Positions 49,523 to 60,479 of a stretch of DNA of 64,000 nt are shown here, piece by piece (the first letter of the stretch is position 1; each line of letters opens with the position of its first letter). Both the position numbers and the translations under genes were made by a program. Location of the stretch: positions 57,536-121,535 of the forward strand of contig VCJN01000948.1 in assembly GCA_006384855.1 (NCBI GenBank), written 5' to 3'. This DNA is from Tetraselmis striata. Taxonomy: Eukaryota; Chlorophyta; Chlorodendrophyceae; Chlorodendrales; Chlorodendraceae. The notes under the pieces were generated by a model, which searched no databases, was not told the DNA's origin, and saw only the letters and a list, made by a program, of their open reading frames with translations.

Positions 49523-50739
49523 GCGTGCGCACACACACACACTCGCGTGCGCACATATGCATGCATATGTGTACCAGTGCTCAAATCCGGTACCACTTAG
49601 CGGCTGCTGCCCCTGCCATCCAGGCTGCTTTGGCATCACGCTGTCCTACCATCGCCAGCTCAGCCACCGCAGCTTTCAGACCCCAAAGTGGCTGGAGTAC
49701 CTTATTGCCTACTGCGGTGTTCTGGCCATCCAGGTGCTCCAGCCCCAACAACCTCCACCATGCTCAACGCCCCTTGTTGTACTGCCCAAAGTACATAAAG
49801 TAGCCTCTGCGGGCGCGGTTGACAGGCTGACACAGCGCTCCTGCCTACCCACAGGGCGACCCCATCGAGTGGGTCACCGCGCACCGGTACCATCACCTGC
49901 ACACCGACACGGCCCTGGATCCCCACTCGCCCTACGAGGGCTTCTGGTTCAGCCACCTCGGCTGGCTGCTGGACCATCGGTACCGCGAGTTCCGCGTCTC
50001 GGATCAATCAAACACCAAGGAGATGCAGCGCCAGTTTTTCTACAGGTGACACACCCCGCGCCGCGCTCCGATCCATCGGCTCTTGACATTGCCCAACATT
50101 GGTTGCATTTGCTGCTAATGACCCCCCCACTTGCCCCCTCGCGCACAGGTTGATCCGGAACACCTACCCCCTCCACTCTATCATGCAGTTTTGCGCGCTG
50201 TACTACTTTGCGGGCTTCCCAGGCATCGTGTGGGGCGGCGCCATGCGCATCTGCTGGGTGTACCACAACACGTGGACCGTGAACAGCGTGGCGCACGTGT
50301 GGGGCAGCCAGACATACAACACCGGTGAGGGCCGCGAGGGGCCTGCACGGCCTGCAGTGAACCCGGCCGTGCACGTGTAGGGCGGCCATCTGATGGTGTT
50401 TGCTGGCTCGAAGGTGATCTGAGCCGTAACAACTGGCTCGTGGCGCTCCTCACATTCGGGGAGGGCTGGCACAACAACCACCACGCCTTCAAGTTCAGCG
50501 CCCGCCACGGCATGGAGTGGTGGCAGCTTGACGTCACGTACATGATCATCAAGACCCTCGAGGTGCGGTCCTGAAGTGCCGCCTCCCTCCCACCTTGCCG
50601 TACACGTAGGCGCCGCATCTGTGACTCGGGGCTGACACAAAATCGCCGTGCTGGCCATGTTTGGCGTTGCAGGCACTTGGGGCTCGCCTGGAAAGTGCAG
50701 CTTCCGAGTGAAGCCCAGAAGAAGCGGCTGGCGCTCTGA
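48789..50739 (+). CDS. acyl-lipid/acyl-CoA delta-9 fatty acid desaturase (plant ADS type)
   Basis: Seven exons: 48789-48929, 49103-49379, 49624-49733, 49855-50045, 50149-50324, 50414-50567 and 50673-50739. The model gives 371 residues. The enzyme inserts a cis double bond at carbon 9 of saturated acyl chains, using a di-iron centre held by histidine boxes at a membrane. Three boxes are intact: HRQLSH (149-154), HRYHH (186-190) and HNNHH (318-322). [30 protein letters not shown] and [17 protein letters not shown] are typical of plant and green-algal ADS-type desaturases. There is no cytochrome b5 domain. The last junction is uncertain. The strong donor GTGCGG at 50563 would end the protein 12 residues later in the wrong frame. 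A donor at 50568 (GTCCTG) restores the expected end, [12 protein letters not shown]. Localisation (plastid or ER) is not clear from the N terminus. Confidence 0.92.
49474..49520. repeat. (AC)n microsatellite in a desaturase intron
   Basis: About 47 bases of alternating A and C in intron 2, followed by a TCGCGTGCGC repeat and a second short AC run. Confidence 0.95.
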
Positions 50740-51897
50740 GCCATTTGGCTCTGAGCCACCATGACCAACACTTAGCGCTCTGCACAGCATGGCACGCGCT
50801 TGCCGACTGATGTGATCTGGGAGCACATTTTCGAATGCCGGCCACAGCATTCGGAGTGGGCGCCCCTGAGAGACGGCCGCTACTCATCATGAGAGAGCTG
50901 ACCTATCAGACTAATGGGGGCGGTGTCCACTTTGAGCTGGATGTAGTTTTCAGTGAAGCCGGACCGAGGGTCTTCTGATAGGGTGCCTGCACATCCGGCA
51001 AAAACTGTATGCATCAGGGATTGGGGAAAGGGTGAGACTTTTTTTTTTTTGGTGGGGGGCGGGGGGGGGGGGGGGATGGGGGCTAGAGCATGCTGTACAC
51101 TGGGCCTACAGAGCTCTCTCCACACACACGGAAGTGTCTGTGAGGCTGGCATGCAATGCATCCGTGACCTCTAGCATGGCTGCCGCATCCGGCATAATCG
51201 TGATTGCATTGATTTTATTGCGCTGCGCATTTAAGACGAGTTCCTGAGTCGTCTTACGCTTAGTCAAAGCCCTCTGCCTGCTGCTTGATTTGGGCCACAT
51301 AAGCATTACACCAACTGGCGCTGTACTTGCCATCCATACGCTGTCCGCTGCCTTTTCTGATGTCAATTGTGCGTTGCGATCCGTGCCGCTTGTTCCAGCA
51401 AAGCACATGACAGTACTTGGCAATGGCAGCAGGGTTGTGCTATGTGCAGTGCCCTCACCATTCAGTGAATTATGAGCAACACTAAGACGCTCAGATTCTG
51501 CCGCCACAGTGGGGCGGGTCAGCTCTGACGTACCAGAAAACCATGCTTTGGGGTTCGCGGTGTATCATTCTTTATGACCCCCCCGCGCCCCCTCCCCTCA
51601 ACAAAGAGAGGACAACTAAGCCTATCTTGAAGTATATAAGAATACACCACGCGCATTACCCACAGATTATGACTAGTTGCTGCAGACAAAAATAAGTCGA
51701 CAACCTGATAATCACCCAATTATCTGTTGCGGTATATCTGCAGTCCCAATTCATTACATCGGTTTATGTTCACATCACCGGCGCCCAATCATGACATCGA
51801 CTAGCTAAATTTCTTGACAATACGATTCGTCAGGACGCTGTCAGAAGCAGACTGCGCATGCTCCCCTAGCATCGAGGTGTAAATGTAAAGCGCTGGC
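50740..51897. other. intergenic region between the desaturase and the sulfotransferase relative
   Basis: Contains a T-run followed by a G-rich tract (about 51040-51076). No gene is supported and no clear TGTAA lies close behind the desaturase stop. Confidence 0.4.
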
Positions 51898-52909
51898 TCA
51901 AAGTTCCGCCTTTGTGGCGTTATGGGTGCTCTCGTGCTCTGCGTTCTCAAACCATTGTGTCCAGATCCGCTCCCAGGTTGCCTCCTGTGCAGCCAACTCG
52001 CGGACAGAGAGGCGAAAGTCCACGCGAGAGAAGTCGCAGTTCCCGCTTAGCAGCACGCCTGGTCCCTTGGGACGCCCTCCCTCATTCATGTCATTCTCTG
52101 TGTCGCTGGGCACCGAGGTGATGAGACACCCGCGGACGCCCAGGAGGCGGTGCGCCATGGTATTGTACTCCCGCAGACCCGCCTTGTCTACCGGGAAGCG
52201 GACCATGGTACGGGGCAACGCGCTGGCCAGCGAGCCGAACCAGCTGTCGTACCACTCCCACTGCACCTGCTCCGGCACCCACTTTACCATGTTCCGCCGC
52301 GTCAGCCCGATGAGCGAGCACGTAGCGTGCACATGGGAACGCCTGGGACATGAACCTCAGCATCCGGGGTGTGGGGTCTTGGAACTCGCGCACTCCGATC
52401 ACCTGGGAGGCGCTGACTATCGACTCATGCTCAGCGCCGTAGAGGATCCGCTTCATGCTCTTCTGCACGCTGCACATCACGTTGGCGTGGTCCGCGGGGT
52501 GGTGCTTCCATGACGCCCCGCCCATCTCCTGGAGATGGACAAGCTCCTCGCTGGCGGTTGTCTGCGCGTGCAAGAAGCCCCAATGCTCCTCCGCGATTTC
52601 AACGCCCGGCAGCCCGTTGAGCGCCGTCATCAAGGAGTTGGTGCCCACCACCACGCCCGCCGATATCACAAACAGCCAGTTGTCGGCGCAGAGGTCGCAT
52701 GTCGGGGCCGGCAGCTCCACCACCGCCCCGTCGCCCCCACTCCCGGGGCCATCCGCCCCCACAGCTCCCTCTGCAGCAGCTTCCATGCTCCGGCTGCTGC
52801 CAAGCTGGCCCGCGTGCAGCAGGCTGGGCCACCCGAGCAGCAGCAGTACGAGTACGGACGGCAGCAGCAGCAGGGCGTCATGTCTCTGCCGCCTGCCGCT
52901 CCCCGCCAT
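51898..52909 (-). pseudogene. frameshifted, intronless sulfotransferase-like relative
   Basis: The minus strand starts at 52909 with a signal peptide (LLLLPSVLVLLLLGWPSLL). It then follows the gene at 18531-20046: PTCDLCADNWLFVIS, LPGVEIAEEHWG, AFPCARYV. At about 52320 the homologous frame shifts by one base and continues in the frame ending at 51898 (VRFPVDKAGLREYN, GVRGCLITSV, GNCDFSRVDFRLS). The reading is uninterrupted where the other gene has an intron (LNGLPGVE). The phosphosulfate loop is altered (GVVVGTNS, no Arg or Lys) and the hydrophobic tail is missing. An old retrocopy or intron loss followed by decay fits. A 55-base intron (GTGCTC to GAGCAG) would also restore frame but would delete conserved sequence. 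A sequencing error cannot be excluded. Confidence 0.7.
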
Positions 52910-54107
52910 CTTTTAACACCAACTGAAGCCTCAGCCTAAACGGCCGACTCCGCCGTTGGAGCGGCCGTCCTGGCAAAGCCCACCGCCTGTGTTACCAGCA
53001 GATGGACCCGGCGTCCGGCTGAAATTACCAGTACCGGCACCTGATTTCTACACCGAGCTGACTGCCAATACTTGGGTGAGTTAGCTCTCGGCTGGAACTG
53101 GGGCGTCGTGGACGACGTGCCTCAGCACACGGCCATCGAGTGCCGTGTGAGAGATTCCTCGACATGTCTGCACCGCTTGAAATACAGAAAGGAACCACTT
53201 AAGTGGGAGTAGAGCTGGGGCCCGGGTTGGGGGTTGCGGGTACAGAAGTAGTGACAACACTGGCTTTAAATTTAGTTGTAAAGCCGGCTACTTCAAGAGG
53301 ATGCAGAACTCGCGATATACGCCCCAAATATTGCCATATTGTGGCAATAACTCATTGCTGGCCTTAATTATAGGGATACATGTGGACTGAGAATTATATC
53401 CCGCAGCACTGGCCTCTAGCTCGGCCACAGCATCGGTGCCCGGAAAGGGCGACTAGACGGTAACGGGCAATTATTGGGGTATTTCTATGGGTCCCGCTGC
53501 GAAACTCCTTACGACCGTGATTACCCAACGCTTGCAGGACGTCTGCCAGGATCCGCCGTGATCCGCCGTTACAACGCGCAGCGGGGTACGCGGTAGGCGG
53601 TAGTTTACATGGCAGCAGAAAGGTTGCGTATATGCACCGAACATACCGACTAAATGGGGGATAGAGGGGGGGTGGGGCGGAGGGGGGGGGGGGAGATGTA
53701 GCGTGACAGTTATAATGCATTGTAACCTGTCATGCGCTATCTTTTGCATAATGCAGTACGAGTGCCCAGTACCACTGAATGATGTACATTCTACGGGTAC
53801 TAGAGTACGAGTGCGCGCATGTCACGCGCACGAGTACTCGTATATCGGCCTGCTGTATTATATATAATAATGTTTGCTTGTGTGTCAGATATATTCTTTA
53901 TTGGCAGTGCAGGGCATTTGTTGTGTATTGCCGTACAATGACGGGGCTGACGTAAGTTCTGCCTTCTGTCTGACTCTCCATGGTGACGCCCTTGGCAATG
54001 GGCGCGCTGCTAGTGGTCGGCATGGCCTGATGGCCAGTGCCGACGATAGCTAGATTATTTGTAGCAACGGGTGGTGGCAACTTGTAACAATTGTTCTATG
54101 CTAAACA
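52910..54107. other. intergenic region
   Basis: No gene is supported. Near 53755-53850 the sequence is rich in GTAC-containing short repeats. Confidence 0.4.
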
Positions 54108-54192
54108 AACACTGTAGCCTCTCGCCTTGGCACCACCACTGCACACCACCATTGTTTGTCTTTGAGTCTCTATCATGTTCAGACTGTCGCAC
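54108..54192 (+). repeat. dispersed repeat, copy 2
   Basis: Relative of 20957-21034, same orientation, diverged, with small insertions. Confidence 0.7.
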
Positions 54193-54924
54193 CGCCAGCG
54201 TGGGTAGAGTATATCCGGACTGATTAAATTAAGTCGGGGTTTATCTGCGGTAGGCAGGCATACTTATCAGTCATGATCTAGCATAAGCCGTCGTTGGAAT
54301 TATATAACGCGATTGGGATTACAATTACAGTATTAGTTTGTTTTGATTGCTTGGCTGTGGCGAATTGGTCGATAATTAATTATATATTAATTTGCTAGAA
54401 AATGCGTTGGATCGTTTCCGCGCCCGCAATTGCGTGCCTGATGTATGTATACTACGGGAGCACGCGGAGTGTAGATTATCATAGTCCAAAAAAGCGAGAT
54501 ACCGAAGCAATCAAGACCTCCGTATAGCTAAAACATATTGGCTGCCGCAATCGAGCAATGCGCAAGCTAGTGTAAACAAGAGTGCACATCATCCACTCCT
54601 AAGGTAGTGGATACTATAGTCCGGGCCTCCCGCCCATCGACATATGCCAGCCCAAGTCACGCACGCCACTTTGACATGGATTTCATCGAGATATGCTATC
54701 ATGTCAGCGTTAGTTTGCTGGCTAGCCGAACCTGGTCGGTGACATGGCTAGCGCGAAACACCGGGTAGTTGAGTGGCGGCCGTGGAGAAGTGATAGTGTA
54801 CAGCCCGCGCCACCGCAATAGCCGCCGCAGCGGCGATATCTATCTCACGCAGCGCCTCACCGCCGCATGCCGCAATAGCCGCCGGCCGGGAAAGATACGG
54901 CCGGGAAATTAAAAGTAAAAGTAG

Positions 54925-55086
54925 AGTTCGCCCGGGGACATCGGCCGAAGCCGCCCCAACACTTGACCTCTTGCGCCAACTGCAGCCGTAGGTCTGGCAT
55001 AGCCCGTAGACCATAGCCTCATTCGAGCCCCGAAGGGCTAATGCATCAACCGGGTAAACCCATGACACGCCAGGACGATATTGCCG
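54925..55086 (-). repeat. 162-bp dispersed repeat, copy 2
   Basis: Gap-free match to 9951-10112. The minus-strand frame is open here too. Flanking sequence differs from copy 1. Confidence 0.75.
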
Positions 55087-56291
55087 AAACACATCGACCA
55101 TGAATCATTTCCGGGCCCTTTCGCGTACGAGACGACCGCTCAACAGAGCGGACAAGGGATGTTCGGCCAGGAAATATTGCTAATTTAGCGAAGCGTCGAT
55201 TTTTCGGCGGTAAGCTTTATTGCCATACGGGTACCTGTATAGTGCGGATCGGGCCTATAGGTGCATGACTAAAGCGCTTATCTACTGGCATGTACTACTA
55301 AGTACTATAATCCACCCGCCCGGCCGGCCGCCCGCCCACCCACGGTTCTTAATTACACAGCCGTCCGATTACGATCTCACGGTTGGGAGGTACTGGTACT
55401 GGTACTCGCTACTCGCTGCTGGTAATGGAAAAACAAATGGTACTCGCTAGTCGTCACAAGCGCTTATCAACTGACATGTTCTACTAAGTACTACAATCCG
55501 GTGGAGCCGCCGCTCGAAACGCTGCGCCAGATGACTTCTATGCAAGCCACACGCGAGTTCCTAGGCGCTACTTCAAAGCGCTGGCAATGCAATTGATATA
55601 TAATTACAATGCAATTCATGGAACTGTAGGACAATGATATAGAACCCGTTGCTTTAAAATTTTCTGAAGAAAAATCGACGCATCGCTGATTCATCAACTG
55701 TCAAGTTACTTCATATACCAGCTGCAACATTTTGGGCCAGCTATCATATTTTCTTCCCTAGCCCCCCCTCCCCCCCTCCTTGATTTGAGCCGCCAAATTT
55801 AGGTCCTAAAACATGACATCAATTCTGACTGGCCTAACGTAAAATACGATTTCCGGTACCAGTACTTTAATGGCTTCGGGTAGTGGCTACGATGAGGGTG
55901 AGATACAATTTATATTGTTATCCCAAATGTCACAGCGTTTAACGTTTCAGCGTACGCATGCGCGCGTACGCGGACTTGCTTACTTGGCATACTGTCGAAT
56001 ACTCGTCGCCTGTCATACGGGTGTCACTTTAAGTACTGGCAGTACTACTTTGTATGTATATGCCTGATGTCCAGGCAAGCAATCACCCGTGGCGCTTATA
56101 AACAACCAACAGTCTGTCGCTCAGCTCTCACACCTAGACCCATCCACATACCTAGGGCCCGTACCAACGGCTAACTGCTGCCAACCACGATGCCCGTTCA
56201 GACCAATAGCGTGTGAAAAGGCCTATCTAGGGGCTTAGTCGGCTCGCGCGCCCGGGGGATGCCTTTAGCATCCTGACGGCTCGCTGCCCGC
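55087..56291. other. intergenic region
   Basis: Contains tandem TACTGG/GGTACT motifs (about 55390-55412) and, at 55806-55835, a sequence like the right end of the inverted-repeat element at 46637-47210. No gene is supported. Confidence 0.4.
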
Positions 56292-57023
56292 CCACTCTTT
56301 GGCTTTCCAAATGTCTCATGCCACCCATCTTGTAACCACGCTACTACACCACAAACACCTCGGCTCTGTGCACCATCCATGTTTTCTTGCACGTGCCTCG
56401 TCTGTTGCTGTCCTTTAGGGGCAGGACAACCAGTAGCTGTCGAGCTGCGAGTGATATCGCGCAGCAAGCAACGGTGGTGAGTCGCGGTTACGCTTGTGTT
56501 GTTTGTGTCGTGACGCCCGTCTTGCTTTTATCTCTTGTGAACCCGTCGTACCGACTGCCTCGACTTGTCGACCGGCCGACCGACCTATTAGCGTACCGAA
56601 CGTGCAAGATCAACACTGGCTTGCTTGTTGCCATACGCGAGCAGTCGGTAGTGCGCGTCGTCGTCGAGTCGTGTCGTGATACCACACGTGTGCGCATATG
56701 CGCGCGTGCGGGCACTCATAGACCATTCGCGGGAGGCATGTCGTGCGGCACATGGTGAGGAGTGCTTGACGTATTTCGCGTCGACCGACCACACACACAC
56801 ACACACGCACATCTCTGTCACGCCGAGTAACCAAGCAACTCGCACGTGTGCGTAGTGTCGTCCAACAGGGCCGACGGCACTGTGAGACGTACTTCTACTG
56901 GAGTCATAGGGACAGAGGCCAAGGGTCAGCAAGTCTTAGACATAGACTTAGAGGCCAGGACACGTACATAAGGCCACCTGCCTAAGAGTCTGTCACGTGA
57001 TCATTTGGAAAGCCAAAGAGTGG
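56292..57023. repeat. segment bounded by a perfect 22-bp inverted repeat
   Basis: 56292-56313 (CCACTCTTTGGCTTTCCAAA..) is the exact reverse complement of 57002-57023. The 688 bases between hold a CA microsatellite (about 56792-56808) and no recognisable gene. It could be a foldback element or two oppositely oriented short repeats. Confidence 0.65.
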
Positions 57024-57358
57024 CTGGTCCTAAGTGGTCTTAGCCCTGAACGCCCACATCCCAATACCCCCACTTAGACGCTGACCTCGAGGTTGTTCAG
57101 GGGACGCCCTCACCTCCTGCAGTCAGCCACGTCTTCACAAGTGGAGAGAGCAAGTCATCACAATGCAACGTTAATCGGCGCCGATCTTCTGCGCTTTTGT
57201 TGGCAAGGCACTGTGCAAGGCGCGCGTAGGAGACATCGCCTACACCTACAACGCGTGCAACGAGCTGAGAGGAGCCGCGTGTGGTAGTTATCTCAGTCTG
57301 GAGCGCGTTCGTCGGTAACCGCCTCATCAACCTGTTCAGTCCAGACTTCTGCGCACCA

Positions 57359-57361
<3 letters not shown>

Positions 57362-57391
<30 letters not shown>
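57362..57391. repeat. poly-G tract
   Basis: About 30 consecutive G on the plus strand, just upstream of the gag-like frame. Confidence 0.95.
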
Positions 57392-57395
<4 letters not shown>

Positions 57396-57407
57396 TGAGC
57401 AAAGCGC

Positions 57408-58154
57408 ATGTCAAAGGGAACTCAGCCAACTCAGTCAACGCTTCACAAGGAGTACCGGAGCACTTGTGGCAGCACCCTTTCGGAGCCGGAGCGTGTCTTG
57501 CGTCAAGCGCTCCGTGACGCCATGGCGCGGCGCGGTGGAGAACCTAGCGCCGTAGGATTTGGAACACCATCAAGACGACGACCACATGGCAGTCAGCACT
57601 ACGCGCCCAATCAGATCATGGGTGACCTGAGTCCAGTAGAGGAGCGCATCTACGAGGAGCGAGAAGATGCGCGGACAATCGCCGGTGGTTTACTCAAGGA
57701 GACAACACCACGCCATGAGCGCTTCGACGGCGCTACCTCGATATGGACGGAGTGGTTCAGCTCATACAACGCCAACGTATTGGTGCCATACGCTCTTGCC
57801 AAGGCGCCACCTAGACCAGTCCCGAGAGCTGACGGAGCTGGTTCATCGGAGGGCGAGAGCACCGGACCGGAGTGGATGTCCAGCCCGGCGGACTCCCTTC
57901 AACTTCTTCAAGAGTACGTTGAGGTCAACGCCGTCACTATGCCCATCATCGATCAATGGCAGAAGGACACTCAACGCTATCAACAACAAACTCTCCGCTT
58001 CGACCCTGCATCCGGACGCATTAGAGTACCATCGCGCGAGGGGGCGGACGCCTTTCACGAGTTCCGTTATCGACGCTACGTGGAGCTCTTTGAGACCAAG
58101 TTCAACGAGGCGCCGAAGATGCGCACTAGGTACAACGCCTGCATACACCCGTAA
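57408..58154 (+). pseudogene. gag-like frame of a retroelement, 5' part
   Basis: An open frame of 248 codons encodes a charged protein without a signal peptide or membrane segment (DGATSIWTEWFSSYNANVLV, then FHEFRYRRYVELFETKFNEA). I identify it as gag-like because a retropepsin-like frame lies downstream in the same orientation. No capsid motif is diagnostic. It stops at 58154, and coding-like sequence continues in another frame. Confidence 0.45.
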
Positions 58155-58184
58155 ACGTTTCCGTGAGGCCCCTGTCCGCTGGCG

Positions 58185-58916
58185 ATGACTCTTCGCGAGC
58201 TCAAGGCGCATCTACCGGACCTCACGTGGGACAAGGTCAACCAAAAAACGTCCGACGTCATGACCTCTGTGAGGCGCTCTATTCCAGCGCTCAATCAGTC
58301 CCTCGATGCCGACTTCCATCAGCTCAAGGACATCGCTGTTCTACGTTTGTCTCATGAGGACCGCTTAGACGAGATAGCTGCGGAGGTGGAGTGCTATTAG
58401 GACATCGTCAGGAAGGATGAGATTCGAATGGCGGAGGCCTTGACGGCTGCCCAACACTTCGCGGAACTGACAGGAGCATCGGCGCCGACAGCTGGTGGAG
58501 GACGGTAGCACGGCAGCAGCACTCAAGAACCGGTCATCACATGGACCATGGTCAACGGACGTCGTGTGCGAGCGCAACTTGTCGTCGTGAAGGACACCCA
58601 CCATATCCGCCCGTTGTGCGGGGCTTACCCGAAGGCGCGTGGATGTGATATCTTTTACGGCGCCAACTACCGAGAGTGTGCCAACAAGTTCGGCTCGACC
58701 ATGTGCGTCAACGACGCCGCTGGTGGCCGTGGCGGCCGTGGAGGCGGCCAAGGCGCAGGCAGAGGTGTCCGTGGTGGTCATGGCGGTGGACGCGGCGATG
58801 GAGGCGCACCCGGAGCGGACGAGGACCGGGCTGGAACGTTGGGTGCGACGGCGCTCACAACTTCACTGAGTGCGACAAGTCAATCACTTACCCTACGCTC
58901 ATCTCACGACTGAAGC
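58185..58916 (+). pseudogene. gag-like frame, continuation with in-frame stops
   Basis: From 58185 the frame reads LKAHLPDLTWDKVNQKTSDV and on to a TAG at 58398. It continues through a second TAG at about 58508, a basic and Cys-containing stretch, and then a Gly/Arg-rich tail (about 58715-58830). Two in-frame stops mean the copy is broken, or the region is split. Confidence 0.4.
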
Positions 58917-59146
58917 GCGACCAACGGGAGAGAGAGCGTCGCCTTGCCTATGGACAGCAACGCGGATGGACTATGGACGTGGAGACCGGATTGTCCGAGA
59001 TCGAGATGGACTTGGCAAGGAAAGCCGGACAGATGCTCACCGGGCAACACGATGCCCGTGCCGACGGAGCGGCGACGTCATCAACAATGGCAGACATGGA
59101 GGCCATGCTCTCTCGCATCCTCGAGAAGTCTCAAGCTGCCCATTGA
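58830..59146 (+). pseudogene. possible zinc-knuckle remnant and charged C terminus of gag
   Basis: In the frame ending at 59146, GCDGAHNFTECDK gives C-x3-H-x4-C, which could be the second half of a CCHC knuckle. A charged helical stretch follows (ISRLKRDQRERERRLAYGQQ) and a TGA at 59144-59146. The following protease frame is in the same phase, separated by this single stop. Confidence 0.4.
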
Positions 59147-59158
59147 GCTACGGGTGCC

Positions 59159-60472
59159 ATGCGCTTGGCCGTTGAGGTACCGGACCCCTTTCCGGATTGC
59201 GGTGACACCGACGATCACGGCACTTTGTTACATGGAGCGTCGTGTGTGGAGCTGCCCGTGCGTGAGCTGCGTGAAGTCTTCTTTGGAGCTCCAGGTCGTG
59301 CGCAACATGTGGGGGCTGACCGGACACCGGAGTCGACTGTACCAAGACCGCGTGGACGCCCGGCAGAGCTGCCCCCAGGATCAACGCAGAACCCTGAACT
59401 TCGCATGCTCCAACCCGGATGGGACGCCCAACGCGAGCAACTCACCAAGCAGCGGCCCCAAGGCTTTGAGCCGGCAGTCAAGCATGAGGCTCCTGCGTCC
59501 TATGAGGGCCGCCGTGGAGGAGGAGCGATCACCTCGGACATGTTGGACATCCGCAATCAGCATCTCCTGCAGCACCTGCGCACGGCGCTACAGCACGCCA
59601 CCTTCCCTGGTCTACCCGTTGCTGTAGTATCGGATATGACACCCGATCATGGTGCAAGGTGGTTGGAGGCACGCGACACTGCACTGCGTGGAGGGCTTGA
59701 CACTCGTGACCACATGGCCGTGGCATGGGAGACGGTGCTTCAGCAAGCTGTCCGGCGCTTTGAGGCGACGGCGCGGCTCACTTGGGCTGACTACACGCAC
59801 CTCGACTTGACGCGCGTCTTTGCCGCAGCCGTGCATAGCGTCTTTGGTCTGTCTCTCCCACGCGTAAGTGTCCCGCCGCTGTCTTCGCCATCAGCGGAGC
59901 CTCAAGCCAACATTCATCCAGTGGACGTGGTGCAACATGGCGTCAAGCCTCTAGAGACTCGGCGCCAGCTGTCAGCGATATCTTCGGAACTTCAGCAGCT
60001 GCGAGAGGTGCAGCGTAGCGCATACCCTGACTACCCGGAGTATGGCCGCCACGGTGCTTTCTACGTGGACTGCAAGTTGACCGTCATCGTCATTGGCGGC
60101 GTGCGCATCCTGATGGCATGGTTAGACACCGGCTGCGACTACAGCGGTGTGCACCGGCGCGTGGTGGATCGCATGAAGCCGGGCGAGGTGGACGCCACGA
60201 TGCAGTCCATGTCCATGCAAGGCATTGGCGGCAAGATGGAGATGCAACGCCTTGTGGGGCGCATCTCCTACGTGACCAACCCGGACACTGATTGGGAGCG
60301 CAAGTTGGAGTGGCCATCGTTGGCCATTCTTAAAGGCGATCATCTTCCAGATGTCATCTTGTGCACATCCGTCATGGCGCACCTTGGCATGGTCATCGAT
60401 GTGGGGGGGGGCATACTGCCTCATACCGCCCAGATCATCACGATCTCAGCCGCCACGTTACCATGCCGCTGA
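59159..60472 (+). CDS. retropepsin-like aspartic protease polyprotein (retroelement)
   Basis: An open frame of 437 codons. The C-terminal third looks like a retroviral-type aspartic protease: MAWLDTGCDYSGVHRRVV carries the catalytic DTG (about residue 323), GIGGK is flap-like, and DVILCTSVMAHLGMVIDV resembles the conserved ILG-type helix and strand. Upstream residues hold a helical region (HLLQHLRTALQHATF) and LQQLREVQRSAYPDY. Such proteases cut Gag and Pol polyproteins. It is in phase with the preceding gag-like frame, with a TGA between them. No reverse transcriptase, RNase H or integrase motif was recognised downstream, so the element is partial or too diverged. A cellular DDI1- or ASPRV-like protease is less likely, given the context. 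Confidence 0.6.
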   Translation: MRLAVEVPDPFPDCGDTDDHGTLLHGASCVELPVRELREVFFGAPGRAQHVGADRTPESTVPRPRGRPAELPPGSTQNPELRMLQPGWDAQREQLTKQRPQGFEPAVKHEAPASYEGRRGGGAITSDMLDIRNQHLLQHLRTALQHATFPGLPVAVVSDMTPDHGARWLEARDTALRGGLDTRDHMAVAWETVLQQAVRRFEATARLTWADYTHLDLTRVFAAAVHSVFGLSLPRVSVPPLSSPSAEPQANIHPVDVVQHGVKPLETRRQLSAISSELQQLREVQRSAYPDYPEYGRHGAFYVDCKLTVIVIGGVRILMAWLDTGCDYSGVHRRVVDRMKPGEVDATMQSMSMQGIGGKMEMQRLVGRISYVTNPDTDWERKLEWPSLAILKGDHLPDVILCTSVMAHLGMVIDVGGGILPHTAQIITISAATLPCR

Positions 60473-60479
60473 AGCATCA

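Noticed and set aside
51898-51912. KAEL end of the sulfotransferase relative as an ER-retention signal
   Set aside because: The copy is frameshifted and KAEL lacks the acidic residue next to Glu; probably chance.
52275-52329. A 55-base intron that would restore frame in the sulfotransferase relative
   Set aside because: It would remove about 18 residues that correspond to conserved sequence in the other copy; a one-base shift explains the alignment better.
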